Source: Bacteroidales bacterium (lineage in GTDB: Bacteria > Bacteroidota > Bacteroidia > Bacteroidales > UBA4181). Taken from it: DNA of 8,957 nucleotides. A model generated the notes under the pieces. The model saw only the letters and a program-made list of their open reading frames with translations, ran no database searches and had not been told where the DNA came from. The position numbers and the translations under genes are program-made. The stretch is from contig JAISDP010000102.1 of the NCBI GenBank assembly GCA_031264715.1, positions 1 to 8,957 on the forward strand, written 5' to 3'. Numbering within the stretch: position 1 is the stretch's first letter; the number at the start of each line of letters is the position of its first letter. Shown in pieces: positions 1 to 5,730 of this stretch.

Positions 1-858
1 GGATTAGTATACGAACAGACGCAGGGACAACCGTGGTTAGTGAATGCTATTGCCCGTGAAGTGATTGTGGAAATCCTGCAATCGGACTGTATAAAACCCG
101 TTACGGCAGAATTAGTAACCCAGGCCATCCAAAACATCATCCTGAACCGTCCTGCGCATATCGACAGTTTGCTCGAACGGCTCAAGGAAGACCGTGTGCG
201 CAACATCATAGAACCGATGATTCTCGGCGAAGGTTTTATTAACAAGGAATCGGACGATTTTTTATATACGAGGGATCTGGGACTGATTCGAGTAGAACAT
301 TCGCAGATAAAACCCGCCAATCCGATTTATTCCGAAGTGATCATCCGCAAACTGTCGTCCCAGGTACAGGATGAACTGCAAAGCCCGAAATATCCCTATC
401 GGATCCCCCGGTATCTGAAACAGGACGGCAGTATAGACGTCGATTACCTGATGCGCGATTTCCAGAAATTCTGGCATCTGAACAGCGGAATCTGGCTGGA
501 GATGTGCGATTATCCGGAAGCGGGGCCTTTGCTTGTGATGATGGCTTTCCTGCAGCGCGTGGTGAACGGCGGCGGTCAAATCATCCGCGAGATGGCGTCG
601 GGGAATGGCCGTCTCGACCTGTTGATGACCTGTAACGATAAAAAATATCCAATAGAACTGAAGATACGCTACGGGAAAAAATATGTGGACGACGGTCTCG
701 ACCAGACCTTCGGTTACATGGATCTTCACTGCTGCAATGAAGGCTGGATGGTGGTCTTCGACCGCCGTTCGACTGTCAAATGGGAGGATAAGCTCTATAT
801 GAAAAAAGAAAAAAAAGAAACTGTGAATGGTAAAACAGTTACCATAGTGGGCGTTTGA
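1..858 (+). CDS. AAA-type ATPase with C-terminal PD-(D/E)XK nuclease-like domain (5' end missing)
   Basis: Only the last 285 codons are visible; the frame is open from base 1, so the start and the Walker A/B ATPase core lie upstream of the window. The first visible residues contain TQGQPWLVNAIARE, a segment I associate with the end of the ATPase core in the large family of prokaryotic 'AAA-like ATPase' proteins. The C-terminal part carries GRLDLL (Asp at visible residue 206) and, 13 residues later, IELKI (Glu 219, Lys 221), with Glu 197 upstream. This matches the D...ExK signature of the PD-(D/E)XK nuclease fold found at the C-terminus of such proteins. The biological role of the family is poorly known, and many Bacteroidetes carry several copies. 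The GTG at base 40 is internal and is not the start. The gene converges on the phnP-like gene with a 15-bp gap and is not part of that operon. The family is fairly sure; the function is not. Confidence 0.8.
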   Translation, partial: GLVYEQTQGQPWLVNAIAREVIVEILQSDCIKPVTAELVTQAIQNIILNRPAHIDSLLERLKEDRVRNIIEPMILGEGFINKESDDFLYTRDLGLIRVEHSQIKPANPIYSEVIIRKLSSQVQDELQSPKYPYRIPRYLKQDGSIDVDYLMRDFQKFWHLNSGIWLEMCDYPEAGPLLVMMAFLQRVVNGGGQIIREMASGNGRLDLLMTCNDKKYPIELKIRYGKKYVDDGLDQTFGYMDLHCCNEGWMVVFDRRSTVKWEDKLYMKKEKKETVNGKTVTIVGV

Positions 859-873
859 AAAATGGATATAATA

Positions 874-1644
874 CTAAACACAAATCTCTGAACCGTCATA
901 CGCCAGGAAAACGCCCGGCGGTAATTCGGCTTGTACTTGTTGGTGAAGTCCCATCTGATGGCTGATATGGGTAATATACGCCCGGTCTGGTTTCAGTTCG
1001 TCGATCAGCGCCAAAGCTTCATTCAGTGTAAAATGCGACACATGGGGCTCCTTCCGCAAACCGTTCACCACAAAACAATCCAGCCCGCGCAGCTTGTTTT
1101 TCTCCTCTCCGCTGATGCCGTTGGCATCGGTAAGATACGCAAACCGCCCGAAACGGAATCCCAATATGGGTAAATTCATGTGCATGGCGCGTACAGGAGT
1201 TACGGTTATGTTGTCAATCGCAAAAGGCGTTTCATCAATGGTATGCATATTCAATTCAGGCACACCGGGGTATTTCGTTTCTGCAAAGATATAGGCGAAT
1301 TCCTGCCGCAAAACCTTCTGCACCCGTTCCTCGGCATAAATATCGGTCGGGCGCTGCATGACGTAATTGTAGGCGCGCACATCGTCCAATCCTGCCGTAT
1401 GATCCTTGTGTCCGTGCGTAAACAGGATGGCATCCAACCGGATAACGTTGGCACGCAACATCTGTTGCCGGAAATCGGGGCCTGAATCGATCACGATATT
1501 TTTACCGCCGGTCTGTACCAGCACCGAACACCGCAACCGTTTGTCGTGCGAATCGCCGGATACACAGACTGCGCAAGGACATGCAATAACAGGAACGCCT
1601 TGCGATGTCCCTGTTCCCAAAAAGGTAACTTTTATAGACTCCAA
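874..1644 (-). CDS. PhnP-like metallo-beta-lactamase-fold hydrolase
   Basis: A 256-residue cytoplasmic protein of the metallo-beta-lactamase superfamily, PhnP/RNase Z-like branch. It opens with FLGTGTSQGVP, followed by CPCAVC (Cys 22, 24, 27), which resembles the structural zinc site of PhnP phosphodiesterases. The metal-binding motif THGHKDHTAGLDD supplies His 77, His 79, Asp 81 and His 82; later ligands are likely in the MHMNLPILG, LTDAN and ITHISH segments. PhnP itself opens the cyclic phosphate of phosphoribosyl 1,2-cyclic phosphate, but there is no phosphonate gene cluster here, so the substrate is unknown. It follows murF by 49 bp on the same strand with no promoter seen between them, so it is probably cotranscribed. 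The called start is TTG: an in-frame TAG lies three codons upstream and there is no ATG in the conserved N-terminal region. AGGAGG sits only 2 nt before this TTG, which is unusual. Fold is sure; exact activity is inferred. Confidence 0.9.
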   Translation of the reverse strand: MESIKVTFLGTGTSQGVPVIACPCAVCVSGDSHDKRLRCSVLVQTGGKNIVIDSGPDFRQQMLRANVIRLDAILFTHGHKDHTAGLDDVRAYNYVMQRPTDIYAEERVQKVLRQEFAYIFAETKYPGVPELNMHTIDETPFAIDNITVTPVRAMHMNLPILGFRFGRFAYLTDANGISGEEKNKLRGLDCFVVNGLRKEPHVSHFTLNEALALIDELKPDRAYITHISHQMGLHQQVQAELPPGVFLAYDGSEICV

Positions 1645-1646
1645 TT

Positions 1647-1652
1647 CCTCCT
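1647..1652 (-). promoter_or_regulatory. Shine-Dalgarno AGGAGG abutting the phnP-like start
   Basis: The minus strand reads AGGAGG, then AA, then TTG. A spacing of 2 nt is too short for normal initiation at that TTG. The conserved family start (M-K-V-T-F-L-G) falls 9 nt further on, at an ATA codon 11 nt after the AGGAGG. The motif itself is seen directly; which codon it serves is unresolved. Confidence 0.55.
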
Positions 1653-1693
1653 AATTGAATATTGAAAGACGCTTTGTGTTATTTTTCAATTAT

Positions 1694-2992
1694 TTAAAGT
1701 AATTCGGCCAACTGTTCCAGTTTCATTCCCCGCGATCCTTTCACCAGGATAAACATACCATCCGGAGGATTGCCGGTAAGCCAGCTTTTCAGTCCCTCTA
1801 TCCCGCTAAATGCCATGATGCCGGGAACATCCCTTGCCGCCTCGTAAAAATGTTTCCCGACTACCACCCGGGTTACACCGTTTTGTGGTAAAAGCAGGCC
1901 GACTATTGCGGCATGTTCCTGCGGCGCTTCATCGCCCAATTCGAACATATCGCCCAAAATCACCATTTTCGAGCCTTGTATATGCTCGAAAAAGTTCCTG
2001 AGCGACTCGCTCATGCTGGTCGGGTTGGCATTGTAATAATCGAGCAGGAGTTGGTTCCGGGCTGTCCGGAACACCTGCGACCGGCTGTTTTGAGGTGTGT
2101 AAACCGATAAAGCATCCGCTATGTGTTTTGCGGGAACGGTGAACTGGTCGCCCACACATGCCGCAGCCAGCATGTTTTCGAAATTATAAACACCTGCCAT
2201 GCGGGTCGATATCCGGAATGAATTTTCGTCAATATGCAATTCCACCTGCAAGTAAGGCGACGCCGAAAGCGTTTTACCCCAGCATTCCGATTTTCCTTCA
2301 CGTCCGTAGCCGATGGTCCTCGCCTTTGCATCCTCAAGCATACCGGCCAATACCGGATTTTCTTCATTATAGAAGATCGTGCCGTCATGTTCATTCAGGT
2401 AATCGTACAATTCCTTTTTGGCCCGCTTCACGCCATCCAACCCTCCGAAACCTTCCAGGTGGGCTTTCCCGATATTGGTAATCAAACCGCATGTCGGCTG
2501 GGCGATACCGCATAGTTCCCTGATTTCGCCCGCATGGTTCGCGCCTATCTCAATGATAGCGATTTGTGTGCGGGGCGGTACGGCCAGGATGGTAAGCGGC
2601 ACGCCGATGTGGTTGTTCAGGTTGCCCGAGGTGGCGTATACCGCATATTTTTCCCCAAGCACGCTTTTGATCAGTTCCTTAGTGGTGGTTTTTCCATTGG
2701 TGCCGGTAATGGCAACCACAGGAATATCCAGTTTTTTGCGGTGCATACGCGCCAGTTCCTGTAGCGTACTCAAAACATCGTCCACCAGGATACAACGGTG
2801 ATCCGTCACCGCTTCAGGGCGGTCGACGATTGCATAATTGCATCCCGAGGCCAGCGCTTGTGCTGCAAAATCGTTACCATCGAAGAGATCGCCTTTCAGT
2901 GCGAAGAATATACTGTGTGCCCAAGCTTTCCTCGAATCGGTAATCACCTTCGGATACCTGGCATAAATTTGGTATAATTCATCGATATTCAT
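1694..2992 (-). CDS. murF: UDP-N-acetylmuramoyl-tripeptide--D-alanyl-D-alanine ligase
   Basis: MurF ligates D-Ala-D-Ala to the UDP-MurNAc-tripeptide using ATP, the last cytoplasmic step of peptidoglycan precursor synthesis. The 432-residue length fits the family. The N-terminal substrate domain includes ITDSRK (about residues 17-22) and ALKGDLFDGN. The ATP P-loop is GTNGKTTTKE (97-106), followed by GNLNNHIGVP (123-132), EIGANHAGEI (148-157) and TNIGKAHLEGFG (172-183), with AKKELY carrying the lysine region that is carbamylated in Mur ligases. The C-terminal domain shows DYYNANPTSM, VILGDMFELG and the closing VKGSRGMKLEQL. The EIGANHAGEI and NPTSM motifs point to MurF rather than MurC, D or E. 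The ATG start at 2992 fits the family N-terminus. It follows gldJ by 53 bp, with a strong hairpin in the gap, and precedes the phnP-like gene. Likely essential. Confidence 0.97.
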   Translation of the reverse strand: MNIDELYQIYARYPKVITDSRKAWAHSIFFALKGDLFDGNDFAAQALASGCNYAIVDRPEAVTDHRCILVDDVLSTLQELARMHRKKLDIPVVAITGTNGKTTTKELIKSVLGEKYAVYATSGNLNNHIGVPLTILAVPPRTQIAIIEIGANHAGEIRELCGIAQPTCGLITNIGKAHLEGFGGLDGVKRAKKELYDYLNEHDGTIFYNEENPVLAGMLEDAKARTIGYGREGKSECWGKTLSASPYLQVELHIDENSFRISTRMAGVYNFENMLAAACVGDQFTVPAKHIADALSVYTPQNSRSQVFRTARNQLLLDYYNANPTSMSESLRNFFEHIQGSKMVILGDMFELGDEAPQEHAAIVGLLLPQNGVTRVVVGKHFYEAARDVPGIMAFSGIEGLKSWLTGNPPDGMFILVKGSRGMKLEQLAELL

Positions 2993-3003
2993 GGTGTTAA
3001 CGC

Positions 3004-3033
3004 AAAAGAGGGGCTTGTCGAAGCCCCTCTTTT
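3004..3033 (-). terminator. 13-bp-arm hairpin between gldJ and murF, terminator-like
   Basis: Perfect inverted repeat: AAAAGAGGGGCTT (3004-3016), loop GTCG (3017-3020), AAGCCCCTCTTTT (3021-3033). In the gldJ-to-murF direction it begins 12 nt after the gldJ stop codon and ends in TTTT followed by GCG, so the U tract is short; the murF ATG is 11 nt further on. In the opposite direction the T-rich tail (TTTTATACTTTTTTT) is better, although no rightward gene is seen here. Read as a partial or bidirectional intrinsic terminator, or as a 5'-leader structure of murF. The repeat is certain; its role is inferred. Confidence 0.75.
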
Positions 3034-3045
3034 ATACTTTTTTTA

Positions 3046-4545
3046 TTATCTTCCTCTTGATGGAATCAGGTTGTGACGGGATGACTGTGCGCCAACCCTG
3101 GTCATGGCACACCGGAACCCGATGTCGTCTCTCGACTGGGTTTCGTCAAGGAAACGTCGAGTTCCCGGACTCAGCCAGTACGGACGATCCCTCCATGAAC
3201 CACCTTTGTATACGCGCACATGATCATTGATCAATGACTGATTAGGATCGTACATGCGCTCGGAACCGGCATCTTTAAAAATTTCGTCGCCATAATCCAT
3301 GGTAGAACCATGATCTCCATCCTCATAGTTGCGGTAGTCCGATTTGGTAAATTGGCGGCGCTGGCTCAAAGCGTCTTCGGCAGAGATCGGAACGCGCTTC
3401 ATACGTCCCAGGCTGTCTTTTTCAGCAGCTGCGCCTGTTGCAGGATCTACTTCCAACACGGTAAATACGTTTCCACGGAAGGGGTTGAAATCTTCAACGT
3501 CTTCGTAACTCAACGGGCGGTATACATCCAATACCCATTCGTTAACATTGCCTGCCATGCAATACAAACCGTAATCGTTGGGCCAGAAATAAGCCACGGG
3601 TAAAGTAGTACTCCCGGCATCATTTAATGCCCCGGCAACACCCATCATGTCGCCCCGGCTACGTGTGTAGTTGGCCAGCATTAAGCCCCGGTATTTTTTC
3701 TGGTGGTTGCGCAACACGTCGCCATTCCAGGGGAAGATACGGCGTTCGTAAATACGTTCGTCATACGAGTTCCCCACCAGTGCAAGGGCTGCATATTCCC
3801 ATTCGGCTTCGGTCGGTAGGCGGTACTTGGGCAACAGGATACCGTCTTCGATCATCACGCGGCGTTCTTCCTTATTGGGGTCCGCACTTTTCAGGTTCTG
3901 ACGTACTACGCCTTCGTACTGGCCGTTCAGATAAGCATCGGTATTGAAGTTTTCAGCGTCCTTTTGGTTGGGATCGTCAAAGAGGATACCTTCGCGGATC
4001 ATGATCATTTCGTTCACGCGGTCGCTGCGCCACAGGCAGTAATCGTTGGCTTGCAGCCAGCTAACGCCTACCACCGGGTAATCGTTGTACGAGGGGTGAC
4101 GCAGGTACATTTCCACCAACGGTTCGTTGTAGGCCAATTTGCTGCGCCATACCAGCGTGTCGGGTATAGCTTTGCGGTGTACTTCGGGATACGATACATA
4201 CACACGTTTGAGCCAGTGCAGGTATTCCTTATAGTCGACATTGGCGATTTCTGTTTCGTCCATGTAGAACGACTCTACGGTAACCCGTCGCGGCATGTTG
4301 TTCCAATCGTACATCACATCCTGGGACACACGCCCCATGGTAAATGTACCACCTTCGATAAACACCAGGCCCGGACCGGTTTCCTGTTCGGGTACATGTC
4401 TTACTTCATAGCCTCCATGGTCGGGATCGTTATAGTTCCACCCCGTCGTAAGAGATTGCTCCTTCTTCCCCTTGAAAAGCCGGCAGGAAGAGGCGCATAG
4501 TACTGATGCTAACAGCAGTGCGATAACTGAAAATCTATAAATCAT
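3046..4545 (-). CDS. gldJ: GldJ-family lipoprotein of the gliding/type IX secretion machinery (SUMF1-like fold)
   Basis: A 499-residue lipoprotein: a hydrophobic signal (residues 5-16) leads to a lipobox ASSC with Cys 21 as the likely lipidated residue. The mature start contains TTGWNYNDPDHGGYEV, then GPGLVFIEGGTFTMGRV (57-73), where the formylglycine-generating-enzyme (SUMF1)-like fold begins. Later hallmarks are YMDETEIANVDYKEYLHWL, RLPTEAEWEYAA (242-253), GNVNEWV (332-338), RVYKGGSWRD (444-453) and IGFRCA (475-480). The TGWxYND and 'MGRV..DVM.DWNN' pattern matches GldJ; the paralogue GldK/PorK has a different opening. In Flavobacterium, GldJ is needed for gliding and for stability of the T9SS ring protein GldK. 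The fold probably acts as a scaffold, not as an enzyme. A 63-bp gap separates it from the upstream porP-family gene and holds two promoter-like boxes. The tail after residue 481 is Ser/Arg-rich. Family assignment is strong; motility in this organism is not implied. Confidence 0.92.
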   Translation of the reverse strand: MIYRFSVIALLLASVLCASSCRLFKGKKEQSLTTGWNYNDPDHGGYEVRHVPEQETGPGLVFIEGGTFTMGRVSQDVMYDWNNMPRRVTVESFYMDETEIANVDYKEYLHWLKRVYVSYPEVHRKAIPDTLVWRSKLAYNEPLVEMYLRHPSYNDYPVVGVSWLQANDYCLWRSDRVNEMIMIREGILFDDPNQKDAENFNTDAYLNGQYEGVVRQNLKSADPNKEERRVMIEDGILLPKYRLPTEAEWEYAALALVGNSYDERIYERRIFPWNGDVLRNHQKKYRGLMLANYTRSRGDMMGVAGALNDAGSTTLPVAYFWPNDYGLYCMAGNVNEWVLDVYRPLSYEDVEDFNPFRGNVFTVLEVDPATGAAAEKDSLGRMKRVPISAEDALSQRRQFTKSDYRNYEDGDHGSTMDYGDEIFKDAGSERMYDPNQSLINDHVRVYKGGSWRDRPYWLSPGTRRFLDETQSRDDIGFRCAMTRVGAQSSRHNLIPSRGR

Positions 4546-4568
4546 TGTTAACTAAATTATTTTCGGTT

Positions 4569-4600
4569 CAAAGGTATATATTACTTTAAATAAAAACGAA
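4569..4600 (-). promoter_or_regulatory. Bacteroidetes-type promoter, proximal to gldJ
   Basis: The minus strand shows a perfect -7 element TACCTTTG (4576 to 4569) with TTCG (4600 to 4597), one mismatch from the -33 consensus TTTG, 20 bp upstream. Transcription would start near 4562, giving a leader of roughly 16 nt before the gldJ ATG at 4545. The match and spacing are seen directly; activity is inferred. Confidence 0.65.
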
Positions 4601-4633
4601 CAAAGGTACTACTTTTTTAAACTATATTTCGAA
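4601..4633 (-). promoter_or_regulatory. Bacteroidetes-type promoter, distal to gldJ
   Basis: A second TACCTTTG (4608 to 4601) with TTCG (4633 to 4630) 21 bp upstream, inside the end of the porP-family gene. It lies exactly 32 bp from the first copy and would give a leader of about 50 nt. It could be a second start site or the remnant of a short duplication. Confidence 0.5.
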
Positions 4634-5616
4634 CATTTTATTGTCCGCATCTTTTCCTTTGGGTGGATTTTCCACGTCAAAGTAATTTCGTGGGCTCCCG
4701 TTCCGGGAAATTCTCCCTTAGCGCTTGCCAACTTGTAATCATAATTGTATACGATTCTATAATTAATTTGTTCCAATCCAATCATAAAAATTGTTGATTC
4801 GGGATGGAAACCTGAGGCTGCCCGCATCCAGATACCCGCGAAAACAGGGTCATACGCGACATTCATACCCACTGAAAAAAAATTTTGATATTGTTGCTGA
4901 CGGAAGTATGCGCCTGGCGAAAAAACCATCTCGCGCTTGTCGAATTTTCCGAAACGCAACGGGAAATACGAAATGAAATGTGCGCTGAGGCTCATCGGTG
5001 TCCGTTTTTTATTGATTTCGGACAACGTTTCGATGGGAGCATTCAAGTGATGAACTGCGATACCGAAGCTGTACCTGTCGGAATAATTGGCTATCGCGCC
5101 AAAACCGAAATCTGGAAAAATAGCCGAGCGCTTTCCGAGCGTTTCGGTTGTACCGCTTCCTGTGTAGGGATTCTGGTCGGGCAGGGTCAACCCTGAGGCA
5201 TCCATGGCGCGTTGCACCACGGCAACCTGCAAACCGGGCGAAATAAGAAGATTCTTGGTGACCTGGAACTGGTAATTATAAAATAATTCGGCCGAAGTAC
5301 GCGAATAAACGCCTCCCGCCACATCGCGGTATACCTGCAAGCCTACCCCACTGTTGATCGACTGTATTTTCTGATCGTATGACACAAAATATGTTACGTA
5401 AGCATTATCCATCTGTACCCATTGGTCGCGAAATCCACCGGTTAGCTTATTATATTCATTGATGCCGGCCAACCCGGGGTTGACGCTCAACGCATCGAAC
5501 ATAAATTGCGAATGAACAGCATCCTGCGCACTGACCGCGACCGGCAAAATACATTGCAGCAGCAATGCAAATGTGCCATAACGGAGGGCAAGATATTTGT
5601 TAATTTTTACACTCAT
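4609..5616 (-). CDS. PorP/SprF-family type IX secretion outer-membrane protein
   Basis: A 335-residue predicted outer-membrane beta-barrel of the PorP/SprF family. The signal peptide runs to about residue 30 (hydrophobic 15-28, cleavage after VSA). The mature protein begins QDAVHSQFMFDALSVNPGLAG (split around residues 31-51), the typical family opening, followed by GGFRDQWVQM, and then alternating beta-strand segments rich in Tyr, Phe and Gly, such as GVGLQVYRDVAGG, ELFYNYQFQVTKNLLISPGLQV, IFPDFGFGAIANYSDRYSFGIAVHHL and YRIVYNYDY. Family members are T9SS outer-membrane components or partners that help secrete or anchor specific large cargo. Bacteroidetes carry several paralogues; porKLMN is not next to it here, so I do not name it porP itself. 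The last strand (HEITLTWKI) is followed by an 18-residue Lys-rich tail, which is unusual for a barrel end. It is divergent from porU and upstream of gldJ. Confidence 0.88.
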   Translation of the reverse strand: MSVKINKYLALRYGTFALLLQCILPVAVSAQDAVHSQFMFDALSVNPGLAGINEYNKLTGGFRDQWVQMDNAYVTYFVSYDQKIQSINSGVGLQVYRDVAGGVYSRTSAELFYNYQFQVTKNLLISPGLQVAVVQRAMDASGLTLPDQNPYTGSGTTETLGKRSAIFPDFGFGAIANYSDRYSFGIAVHHLNAPIETLSEINKKRTPMSLSAHFISYFPLRFGKFDKREMVFSPGAYFRQQQYQNFFSVGMNVAYDPVFAGIWMRAASGFHPESTIFMIGLEQINYRIVYNYDYKLASAKGEFPGTGAHEITLTWKIHPKEKMRTIKCSKYSLKK

Positions 5617-5730
5617 AAAAAGCTATTAATGCTTTTTGCTCCTTTTTGTTCGGATAATAAACCTGATACTTGTACGTTTTTTGAGGCAAAAGGTTTTACT
5701 TTTGTGAATATTTTTTAATAAACGGTATCA
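5617..5730. promoter_or_regulatory. Divergent intergenic region between the porP-family gene and porU
   Basis: An AT-rich 114-bp spacer between two genes read outward. On the plus strand it contains a perfect -7 element for porU (listed separately). On the minus strand I found no exact TAnnTTTG; the nearest candidate is ACCTTTTG (5694 to 5687), which lacks the TA. AGGAG on the minus strand (5643 to 5639) is 22 nt from the porP-family ATG, too far for a normal ribosome binding site. Confidence 0.6.
5697..5704 (+). promoter_or_regulatory. Bacteroidetes -7 promoter element for porU
   Basis: TACTTTTG matches TAnnTTTG exactly. The -33 region at 20-bp spacing reads TACG, a weak match to TTTG. A start site near 5711 would leave a leader of about 20 nt before the TTG at 5731, which supports that start codon. 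Confidence 0.6.

Noticed and set aside
262..729. A 155-codon minus-strand open frame opposite the ATPase gene
   Set aside because: Overlaps the PD-(D/E)XK-bearing frame fully and matches no known pattern.
802..820. A6 and A8 runs near the end of the ATPase gene, resembling a slippery frameshift site
   Set aside because: They simply encode Lys-Lys-Glu repeats near the C-terminus; no stimulating structure or meaningful alternate frame was seen.
1661..1690. Inverted repeat ATTGAAA/TTTCAAT with a 16-nt loop between murF and the phnP-like gene
   Set aside because: Only seven AT-rich pairs, too weak to call a terminator or operator.
1913..2801. Plus-strand open frames opposite murF (up to 127 codons)
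   Set aside because: Shadows of the murF frame, with compositions typical of antisense translation and no start signals.
3964..4500. A 178-codon plus-strand open frame opposite gldJ
   Set aside because: gldJ has full family motifs across this stretch; the opposing frame is a codon-bias shadow with no identifiable product.
3046..4545. Naming the SUMF1-like lipoprotein porK/gldK
   Set aside because: Its opening (TGWNYND, MGRV, DWNN) matches GldJ, and no porL, porM or porN follows.
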